Positions 36,651 through 47,300 of a DNA stretch of 64,000 nucleotides are shown in pieces; the first letter of the stretch is position 1; the number at the start of each line of letters is the position of its first letter. Source of the stretch: Apostichopus japonicus (taxonomy: Eukaryota; Echinodermata; Holothuroidea; Aspidochirotida; Stichopodidae); the NCBI RefSeq assembly GCF_037975245.1, contig NC_092569.1, positions 25,867,168 to 25,931,167 of the forward strand, in the 5' to 3' direction. The notes under the pieces are model-generated. The model did no database searches. It was not told where the DNA came from and saw only the letters and a list, made by a program, of their open reading frames with translations. Both the position numbers and the translations under genes were made by a program.

Positions 36651-37781
36651 TTAAGCATAATGGTAGATTGCAGACTACTTCGGGCAGTATAAAAGTTACA
36701 ACTAAATATATAACACTATTTGCTTGTCAATATTTGAAGGAAAATGTAGAAATCCAGATGCGAAGAATAATCCACAATTTCAATTTTAATGTCATAATCG
36801 ATTATTTGCTTTAGCATTAAAGACCCGAAATAGAGAGATAATTCCGAAAAGAATGTCGAAATTTGAATTATTGTATTGTAACTGTCACTCTCTGTTTAAT
36901 AATGAATATATTCAGAGTCTTATAAGTTTATCAGTATTCTATCAGGAAGGAGACCTAGTTTTGTGGACAATCTAGAGGAGTTATATAAGTCTTGTAACTG
37001 ATTGATATATCCATAATGTAAACACGGTTTTATTATCATGCAAAGACACGTGAAATACGATGTAGCCTATATGCTTACAGGGTATGATTTGTCGACGCTA
37101 AACAGGCGCGTATCCAGGATTTCCTAACCCGGGGGCGCGAATTACTATCTAAGCGGAGCGCCACCATCGGTTGGCGCGGAGCGTACAAGAAACTTTTTGG
37201 TTTTGATACCCCCCAGATCACCGGAAATGGCACTTCTCGGGCTTGAAAATGAGCAACCAGATGTACACTTTTGCCTGAGAACCAAGTATTTCCCAAAAGT
37301 TTTTTTTTTCCATCCATAACCTTTTTGAAGATTGTCACCAGTCACACATCATGTTCGACCTCATTGCATGTCCTATGGATCATTGCTTTTGTAGGTGATT
37401 CTACGTCACGGCCCACAATATCCGAAAGCCCCACTTTTCAAGGTTTTAAGCCCATTATTTGTTGAGAATTTGAAAATTCCCATTTCTCGTGAATAAAATC
37501 ACTTAAAAACATACCCATAATGTTGCAGAAAATTCAATCTATGGATAACCAATATAGAAAAACCTCCTTGAACCCCTAACAGACAGGTCAAAATTGCACG
37601 AGTAGAGGAAAGTATGATGAATAATGTTGGTGAGGAAATTTTCGAAAATTCCGACAGAGTTAATTTATTGGTGTAGAAATATTGCAACCTCTTATAATGG
37701 CTATTGTAAAACTTAATTGAAGGAACAGAAAAATAGGAGTTTTTTGCGATATCAGGTATATCGAAACCGAACACTACACAC

Positions 37782-38209
37782 ATAGGCGTAGGTCCCGTAG
37801 GAGGCGGGGGCTGCAGCCCCCCCCCCCCCGCAACCCAATTTTTTTCGGACACCTGAAAGAAAAATAAATAGCAATGAATAGCTTAAAAATGATCTCCGTG
37901 GTAATTAAAATAAAGTTGTAAGCTTGGCCGACATTACTACTGTAAAAGAGAGTTTTGACATAAATGGATCTGTATGGTTTTTCTCCATCTACATAAGATA
38001 TTTGGTTGTTTACATTAGCATTTGGCGGTATACTGTGCAACTTTCACGGACCGTGCGGTACACGATGCCATGCGTTGTAATGACCGATGTTTGCTAATAT
38101 GATATTGGCATCGATATGTTGAACGCGCGCTTCGCGCGCGAAAAATTTTGGCTTTTTTTTCGGGCAAGTCATTACAGCCCCCAAATCCAATTGGGCTCCT
38201 ACGCCTTTG
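37782..38209. mobile_element. hAT-like MITE, 428 bp, with perfect 8-bp target duplication
   Basis: The left terminus CATAGGCGTAGG and the right terminus CCTACGCCTTTG form 12-bp inverted repeats with one mismatch. ACTACACA is duplicated exactly at 37774-37781 and 38210-38217. An 8-bp duplication with CA...TG ends is the hAT signature. Oligo-C tracts lie near the left end, and TTCGCGCGCGAA-type palindromes near 38130. There is no coding capacity. Confidence 0.85.
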
Positions 38210-38640
38210 ACTACACACATAGACAGTTTTTGAGGCTGTTCATCGTGGAAAATGCATTTCAATGCTCACTGATATGATGTTATATCTGCTCTTTGCTTTA
38301 CAAATTCGAACAGGCGTGTAGCGAGTAATTGCCTGTAGGCAAACTATCTAAGCGAAGCGCCACCATGAGTTGGCGCGAAGCGTACAAGAAAAATTTTGGT
38401 TTTTTTTTTCGGGCAAGTCATTACAGCCCCCAAATCCAATTGGGCTCCTACGCCTTTGACTACACACATAGACAGTTTTTGAGGCTGTTCATCGTGGAAA
38501 ATGCATTTCAATGCTCACTGATATGATGTTATATCTGCTCTTTGCTTTACAAATTCGAACGGGCGTGTAGCGAGTAATTGCCTGTAGGCAAACTATCTAA
38601 GCGAAGCGCCACCAGTTGGCGCGAAGCGTACAAGAAAATT
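38141..38640. repeat. 249-bp tandem duplication spanning MITE end and host element
   Basis: 38141-38389 and 38390-38640 are nearly identical at an offset of 249 bp (cgggcaagtc at 38161 and 38410). The duplicated unit contains the MITE's right end, the flanking host sequence and the start of an inner family copy. The junction lies in aaaaattttgg, present both in the MITE and beside the host palindrome. The duplication therefore postdates MITE insertion. Confidence 0.85.
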
Positions 38641-39636
38641 TTTGGCCGAAAATGCCTCCCAGATCGCTGGAAATGACACTTACCAGGCCTTGTAAGTTGC
38701 ATCTAAGCATTGTCTATTTTGAAATTACTAGCGATGTCATAAAGAAAATTTGCTCGGGGGGGGGGCGGTCGCCCCCTTCCCGAAATGTTCCCCGACGACT
38801 CGGTCGAGTTCAAGACCAGCCACAGTTGGTTCCATATAGCACAATTCTACAATTGTTTAAGGCGTCCATACACACACACGCGTTATGATAGACCATATAT
38901 AGTATTTATATAGATACATTAGTGAGAGAGGAAAAATGGAAACGTCAAAAATGGAGTTGTCGATGTAAGGGGTAGGGTGAGGCGCACACCCCTTCCGTAA
39001 TCCTTGATCTGTCACTGGCTACCCTGTGTATATAATAGGGATCTTTCTCTTCCCGAGGTCTTGGCTATCTTCTACTCCCTCCTTTCTCCTTTTTCCCTCT
39101 TTTTTTGTTTTTCTTTTCCCTTCCTTCCTCTCCTCCTTTTCTTTTTTTCCCCCTCCTTTTCCCTTTTTTCTTCTCTTTTTTTCTCTCCTCTTTTCCTTAC
39201 CCGGGGGGCGCGCGCCCCCAACGCCCCCCCTGGATACGCACCTGCTAAAGTTAAGTTTACACAAGGAACCCAAGTGTTAATAGTTGTAACCACATCACAA
39301 CTGACTCCGGTATTTTCAGTATCGCATTTCAGTGTGAGAACATAAATATTTAATATAGGGATTTGTCTTTGAAATAATAATTACTTCAGTTAAATAGAGC
39401 ATCCAAATGAAACCCATCAAAGCCACAACGATTTCCCAACCCGGTGTTAATCGATCCATTAGCATGTGTGATTGTATCGTTGTATATTAGATAATGGTTT
39501 TATTGTTAGCATAAAAGGACTTGTGATTGATTGTTGAGAATCGCTTTCATCCACAATTGTTAACAGATGAAGTTCGCGGTGTCCTTCCGATGCAACCTCA
39601 TCAGAAACAAAATGAATTCATCTTCGACAACACAAG

Positions 39637-41356
39637 GTAGGATTAATCCATCTGATCATTAAAGTAACTGTTTAGGATGTTACTTATTAATCATAAACCC
39701 GTTCATTTGTCTGTCTTGAGACATGCCTAGCATGGTAATAATGTATGATTAAATCAATAGAAGGTACTAATTGAACTAACACTATGTAAATAATTGAGAG
39801 AAAAAAATATAAATTAAGAAATGATACGTTCCGTTTGTAAATTTAAGGTCATTTAAAGTCTCAGTCAACTTTTAACACATTGCAATGTTTCTGTACTTAC
39901 AAACTAACAGATGGCCGGATATGTTTTTGTTCTGTTTCTCGCATTTTTTCTCAAAAGAAATCACATTTTGTAAGTTTTCTCATGATTATTTGAACGTTTC
40001 ATGAAAGAAAATGTTTGAAATAAAGCCTCTGGTAAATCCATGTCATTCACGCGTCCACTTCAATCTGTAAAACTTGCAAGTTCTTAGTTATTTTTATGAT
40101 GATGCGCCTTGGTGTAAATCTTGAAAGCCATTCACTGTTCCTTTTCTCCATGGCACATGCGTAAAATGTTTCAAAATCTAATTATAAAAATGGCGACATT
40201 TTCAAGACAATGAAACGATGAAATAACATTAATCGAGTCAAGATTTAGTTGACTAGAAATCTAAAAAGAAAATTGTTTTCATTATTTATTTATTTTTTGC
40301 CTATGTGTTGCTACTTTCTCTCCAAGACAGGATAACTTGAAGACAAACAAAAACACACAAAGGAAAACGGCAGTTGTAATGTGTTCTGAAGTTATTTGGG
40401 TTGAACAAAATTAAACAAAATCAACTCCGACGAAAGCTTTTCTGTTTTCGACTTCTCTTTCTTGTTTTTTTCTTTTTCTTCTTGAATTTGGTAATACTTC
40501 AATGAACTCCTTTACATTATATGAAACATCGTAAGTGGAGAAAGCACATATGCTATTTAATTTTAGAATACTGTAAAGGAAAAGAACAAATTAAATGAAA
40601 AATCCATTTTCGTACTTCAATAACGCTGTAGTGTGTTCTTTCAAATACCTCTCTAGAACTGAAAAAACATGGCTAGTGCTATATGAAGTCTTAAAGGATG
40701 CCTTACAATTGATAAGATCTAATAGAGGGAGCCCTGTACCTTCACGGTGGGGAGAATTACTGTATTTTAACTTAATCGGTCCTTCTTTTTTTTTTTAAAG
40801 AAAAGTCAGCCAAGACAGAGCCTGCTGGAGAAATGTACCAAACAACGTGATTCACTCACAACCGCAATACCGCGGTGTGGTCATGACGGTATTACCACAA
40901 TATATTTTTGTCTGTAGATCATGTTATGTTTGTTCACATAGTAATATGATTTCACAATATAATGTTCGCAATATCCTCACTATTTATATAGCATATATAT
41001 ATATACAGCAATTTCATTTTCCAACATACAAAAGCCTTGGCACTCGTATACGCCTTTTGTGACCATTAACCAACGCACTATGTATACGGTGACATCATTA
41101 CTGTTAGCTGATGATAAAAGATGATACAAGATAAAGTAAAATTTCCGTCTAAACACCCCCACCAGTATTTCACATACGTCACGATTACGTCACTTTCCAA
41201 AAAGACTGAAAAGTGCAATGTCATGTAAAGTAACCGACTGTTCATAATATTCTTGCACATTGTGTTTCTTAATTCATGCCGTATGTTGTCATCCTAAAAA
41301 AAGGTTGTATTGTTATGAAAATTACCCAAAAAAATGCATATTAAATAACATCGTGG
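39637..41356. other. Intergenic between FREP-3 remnant and ENPP 3' end
   Basis: I looked here for further FREP exons (linker, EGF, fibrinogen) and found none in either strand. The short frame at 40595-40798 has no recognisable domain. Confidence 0.45.
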
Positions 41357-44300
41357 TTAGGTTTTAAGCAAAAGGCAGATTGTCAAAACAGCCAAATACA
41401 GAGTCAGCCACGATGACGTAAAGTTGAGGGCACTGTCCTCTTGGTCTTCTTTCAACATGTCAACATATCGCGCCCTCGATCCATTATTGGGGGCTTCTGG
41501 TAAGTTTAGTATGTCACACATCATTCCATAAATGTCAACCTGTCAAAATAGTAAAAAAAAATAATACTCAAACTTTTATCACAGATTTTATAGTTACATG
41601 ACCTAAGGCTTATCTAATGTTGAAGAATAATTTGCTAAAATTTACTGTACATTCAATATTTTGAGGGAACAAAAGAGAAAAAAGGGAAAAAGGTAATATA
41701 AATCTAAGGTTAACGATGGTGGTCTAGTTCGTTTCTCTTTTAGATAACCAAACAATAATTATTATTATCATTATAATGAAAATTAAAAACCTTGAAAGAT
41801 AATAATTAATAAAATATAATCATAAAAATCATCTATATTACCGAACTGATAGGAGATGCTCGGTACCCTTCTTTGAAGAAAGGTCCTTTAGCCATGAAAT
41901 AGGACTTCATAGCCATATGCCTGGTATCATAGCCGTGTTGAGAGCCAAAGATGCGATCCACATCTTGTTGAATATTCAAAGGATCCTTCTCATCTGGGAG
42001 GAGAAGGGACAACGCATCCTGTAGTAATGAAAACACAATGGAAGTGTGCAATATGTGACGTCTCTCTGAAACACAGTTTGTCGATTAGAAATATTCTAAT
42101 GGAAATAAAAACAATGACCATCAATATTTCATAAAGACTTTGAAAGACTAAATGTTTATAATGTCACTAAGCAGCGTTTCTCGTTGAAAATTAACAGGTT
42201 TTTTGTTGTGTGACCATCATATATTCTTGTAATAAATTTCAACGACTTTTAGTGGTGCTAAAATTTATGCTAAAATGTGCTTAAAATTTTGTTTTTAAAA
42301 AGTGCTAACATTTATAGTCACCAAATTTGTTTTTAATTGAAAAATGATAGCTGAAGTATTACGTTTGAACTTGAATATTTATAATTAATATTAACTAATG
42401 TAGCAATATCCTTAATTATCCGAGACAATTTGCAGGTTGATATTTCAATTATTTACTACTGGCAGATGTATTTGTATGAACACCAACAACTGGTGACATG
42501 TATGTGACTTTGATCTATTACAGCTATGGTATACGTGAATGGTATAAATGTTACGGATAACATTAATTGCTTCTTCCAATATTGCATTAATATGGACAAA
42601 TTAAAAATTTGCGCGCACATTGTTTACCATGATCGCTCTGTTTTGTCGTTTAAGCATACACCACATGTTGTAAGATAACATAGTAGCGTACAACCAGAGG
42701 CCGGGGAGTGATGTGGCAGGGAAATATGCCTCCACCTATTACAGAAATTATCCGTGACGAAACGGGGCAGGCAAACAGATTGATAGGCAGAATTACTTCA
42801 TATTTAATACATACGAGGACGGACAATGGGGACACGTGGCTCCCCCTCCCACCCCCCCCCCCAAAAAAAATGTTCTTCCAAATAACACACGCATTAAAAG
42901 TATACATAAAAGTATTAAAATAATGCAACTTATAGCACCAGTTTGCATCTACGCCTCCTTACAGAAACAAACTCTATACTCAGACTTCACTCCCTGAGCC
43001 TAATTTCCCTCACCTATAATTCGACTTTGTAGCAGAGGATATTGTGTCATGAAAAGTTATATCAATACAATGTTAACCTAATTAATCCTATATAGTTAAT
43101 TCCCTCATTTCTTAAAGTGTGGACAAAAATACAGTTTTTCCACCTCATACGTGACTCCTGAGATGACATAGAGATCAAAATAAAACAAAACTGTTAGCAA
43201 ACTGCTTATCCACTATAGAGCCTCTCTTTGTCCCTCTACAGTTCATCTCCTACCTCTCCTCTTGCCCCTGTTGGTTTCTTTCTTCACTTCATCCATTGTC
43301 TACTATCCTCTTACATCTATCTCTTTTGTGTTCAGCCTGCTCATTATTCTGTATTCTGTGTGTGTGTATTTGACCCTTCTGTTACTGTAACTTGTCATTC
43401 AGGCTCTGAAGAAAATCCTGCTAGGATCGAAACTTCAGGCCAACTTACTTCTACACATGACACAGAGATGGATAAGTTTAATGTAACTTACTGTGTAGAT
43501 AAACCACCCTGGCTCCACGAATCCGAGGATTGGTAATATCCGCGGGTGGTTGGCGTAGTGGAGCCTCTCTGGGAATTCTGCCTTCTTGTAGATATTCATT
43601 CCTTCAACTTTGTCCTTTAGAGCGTCATACACCTGTTCAAAATACATTATATAGGTGAATATATATTTGAAATTGTAATGAGTTGGAAAATCTAGAACAG
43701 TGTAAAAACATCCAGCCTCCACCGGGATTCGAAACCAGTGCCTTCCGCTTTATGTACTGACACCCTAACAACTAACTATAGACCATGGACACTTATTGTA
43801 TATCCAGAGGTTGGAACCAGTAAGGGAAGGTCTTCATTTCAGTGCAGGGTTTTGCCACCTGTAACGAACAATGCTAGTACTGTTTTGGTGACATATTTTG
43901 TCTTACTCTAGAGATCAATCATGATGCTAACCAACTCGAAACCATTAGGGAAAGGTCTAAAATAAGCTGCCTCCTGAGTCACTTTGGGACAAGTTTTTTT
44001 ACCATGGCCTCTTTTGCACTTTTCATTTTTCCTTTTTAGTTTATATCATTTAAATGAGAATACAATATTCTCTGTCACATACTTTTCACGCGTCCCTTCC
44101 ATAAGATGCCCTTTGATTAAGCGTTATGTATCCCCATGAGTGACCAATTCCCCCCCCCCCCCACCCACCCCACCTACCCCCATCCTCTCCTTCCAGCATT
44201 TTATACAAGCTGAGGTTGATGCTTCACTGCATAAAATATAAGCTGAATGGTTTGTCGAGGATTTTAACATAGCAGAATATAAAGCAAATTGGCCCACGGG

Positions 44301-47300
44301 GGTCGAACCGAACAGCATACCCTATACCAGGTAAGCCGACGTATAGATAGGACGGTAACCTTGCATCATGTACAGGGGCCTAACACAAGGAGACCCGCTG
44401 AGGTCGAAACCTAAGCACATAATGCAACAAAGAAATCTAGCAGATTATAACGAGACGAGGTCACCGTTTACATTGAGAACGAACATCACACATTAAACAG
44501 GAAACTAACATTTTCCCGTCTAATATTGGTGCCGCATGTGATATAAGGTAGCCTTACAGTACTACCAACCAATTTGCCCCATATTCAGTAGATTTGTTGT
44601 ATGTGATAACATCATTCAAAATCTGCTGATATATTTCGAAAAGCTCTTTTTGTTTCTAAGATATACACATTTGAAGTTTTGATAAATCTGAGAAACTCAT
44701 GCATTCAATATGTGCAAACTTTTACGTGGATTGCTGTGCTCATCAAAATGTCTTATATTAGCCCTTAATAAGTTTCCCTACTAACAAGCCCACATATATC
44801 ATTCGAATAATGTGATGTTCTTTTTTTCAAAGAAGACAAAATATTTTTAAAAATCACTTTAGGCCACAAACCCATGTGTTGAATTGTGTTCAGTGGCTTT
44901 GAAACCACGGTTGCAAAAACGGAATGAATAACATAACATCAAATGAGGCAGTCACTCCCATTACATCATCAATGTGCATAATGAGCTAATGACTATGCAT
45001 CAATAAAAATAGATTTAAGAAAGGACTTGTAAAATGGTCAACTTTTGATGGGAGTTGCAGCTACTTAAATCATTTCTAATATGCATTAGAATGATTAGGA
45101 CACTGTTGTATAAAGGTGTCCTTAGACCTATACTAGGCCGAACTATAGCATCGATCCGGGGCGGTGGGGGGTGGTATTAGCAGGGTAGACTAATTACTAG
45201 ATCAAACATAACAAAAGTCAGCATATGATACTTTACCTTATCCATTTTTCCTTCTTTTGGAAGGAGCTGAAAGGTTGGTCCATAGTTTGCCATGTGGAAG
45301 TCCAGATCGGTTTCATTGATATAGTCGTATAACCGGATTTGTTTGCCCCGTCGGAAGTTGATGTGACCATGATCGCTGACCATTATTACATTGAGAATAT
45401 CGGTTAAACCGTTTTCTTCTATTAAGTCGAATAACTTTTGAACATTGGAATCAATGATATCCAAAGAAGCCTTAACAGCAGGAGAATCGGTACCGAAAGT
45501 ATGCGATATTGTGTCCGGTTTATCGGCATAAAGAAGAACGAGATCAAAATCATCTTCGATTAACCATTCCATCGCCAAATCGATCCGATCAGAGAGAGGC
45601 ATGTTCCGCCACCACCAAGAGTCACTCGGTATGATCTTGTCCGGCACGATACCCTTGACCTCTTTCATACCGCCAGGGTACATGATGTTCCCGACAGACA
45701 AACCGTTAAGCTTAGCTGTTACCCATATCGGTTCGGCACCGGTATCCCACCATTCGGAAACATTGAGTGTTGCTGAGTAACTTGTCGTCTTGGCTCCGGT
45801 TTCTGGATCGTAGTAGAGGTTATGGACTACTCCGTGACATTCCGGATGCAGACCTTTTGAAATAGCAACATTAATATTCATTATATTTTGTTAAATATTT
45901 GCATATATGGTTTTAACATTTTAAGGGTACATTCAGTATGTTTCAGCGCGGTGGTTAATCTTACATGCTGAATTTTCATAGCAAGTAGCCTTTTTCAGTC
46001 ACGGCGCACTTAAACACACAGTGGACAATGTGTATAAGTCCTCACATGGGCACTATTGTCTAAGCCGGGGACAGGACGTATCAGTTCTCAACATTGGTAT
46101 ACTACCATCCATACAGGGAACAAAAAGTGCACGAACACGCCCGAGGCAATGATTGAACACCAGGGACAAACAGGGGACAGAAAATGTAAGCACCTATTCT
46201 TCAATGTTGTCTTCACCGGAAGGGGGGGGGGGTGCGTGTGTAAGCTTTCAAACGAGTGAACGCTATCCATACTAGGGTAGGAGTATAAATACTCACTATT
46301 GACACTGCTGTACATTATGTGGACATGAAATGTGTAAGTACTCGCCATTGGCGATGATCTGCATACAGAGGACAGAGGTTGTAAGTCCTCACAAGAGGCA
46401 ATGATGTCCAAACTAGGGACACAGAGACTGTGTAATTTACTCAGGTCAGACAAAGGTACAGAGAGTGAATGCATGCACTCACTTTTCGAAATGATGTATA
46501 TACGGGGTACCGCGAGGGGTCAGTACACTTACCTGTAGCGATGGTGTACATGCTGGGTGCAGAAAGTGACACAAATGCTCCATCCATCCATTCTGCTCGC
46601 ACTCCATTCATCTCGACGTTGTGAAAGGCAGGAAGCTCATATCCGAATTGATCATAGCGCAGTCCGTCAATTAGAAAGAGGAGCACCTTAGGCTGTTAGA
46701 AGAAACAAACATAAAACAAAACATTACAATCATGAAAAAAATATAGAATCAACTACATGTAGATAAGATATGCTATTTCATCAGAAAGCCTCATAAGGCA
46801 GTTATGAAGTAATCAATTTTCGGAGGTCCACAAATGACGCGAGTTTACGTATGAATTAGCGTTGCCTTTACCTCCTTATAAAACTTTGTGTGGCTAGGGA
46901 GACGATCATCAGGCTTCCCGCCACCTTCCAACACCCCCCCCCCCCCTCCCCCATCCTCCCGTTCATCCATTCCATTCGGTTTCGATCATAACTGATCAAG
47001 CTGCATGTACAAGCAAGCTCTCATATCAGGGGAAGTGGTTCACATGTTGAAGTTATGGACTGCCGGCCTGGAAGAGGGGTGTAAGAAAAGGGGAGTTGCA
47101 CTTTTTTTTGCAGAAACATTTGTATCAGTAAGGGTGCTTAAATGCAAAAAAAAGGTGCAATCGTTTCTAACTTGCAAAGAACATTTAACTTCACGACATT
47201 TCAGTATACCGGATAGACCTACAAATAGTTTCTTATTTTTAATGAACATGATCAAGCTTTTAAAGATCAATTTTATTTACGCAACAAATATATGATATTC

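Larger units (their letters stand above)
37103..39244. mobile_element. Composite DNA transposon, CAGGCGCG terminus, 5-bp target duplication
   Basis: The left end CAGGCGCGTATCCAGG (37103) and right end CCTGGATACGCACCTG (ending 39244) are inverted repeats with one mismatch. CTAAA flanks both sides (37098-37102 and 39245-39249). It is the same family as 19704-21800 and shares the inner GCGCCACC...TTGGCGC palindrome. It carries nested material: a hAT-like MITE, an internal partial copy of its own family (termini CAGGCGTGTAGCGAG at about 38310 and 38557), and a pyrimidine-rich stretch at 39070-39197. No transposase was found. It was inserted in FREP-3 intron 1. Confidence 0.85.
35928..39636 (+). 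pseudogene. FREP-3: 5' remnant of a fibrinogen-family gene
   Basis: The signal exon 35928-35997 is 70 bp with a GTAAGC donor and phase 1. It encodes MKIYKASIII...VMLST, matching FREP-1 and FREP-0 in length and phase. Exon 2 at 39567-39636 has a good acceptor (ttgttaacag) and donor (gtagg) and aligns closely with FREP-1 exon 2, including CCGATGCA and TCTTCGAC(A/C)ACACAAG. It is 70 bp instead of 69: one extra base near GGTGTCC shifts the frame relative to the paralogue. No linker, EGF or fibrinogen exon was found before the convergent ENPP gene ends at 41357. The intron is inflated by a 2.1-kb transposon; without it the intron would be about 1.4 kb, close to the 1.48 kb of FREP-1. A short or rescued product cannot be excluded. 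Confidence 0.7.

Noticed and set aside
39019-39293. Low-complexity frames on both strands
   Set aside because: They arise from a pyrimidine-rich stretch inside the 37103-39244 transposon.
40800-40850. Candidate FREP-3 linker exon (AAAGTCAGCCAAGACAGAGC)
   Set aside because: Only a short resemblance to the FREP-1 linker (GCCAAGACAG); no donor and a stop soon after in frame.
43720-44345. Possible tRNA genes (B-box-like words at 43722-43736 and 44290-44300)
   Set aside because: No acceptor-stem pairing or complete cloverleaf can be drawn. Kept only as SINE-like where an A-box region is also present.
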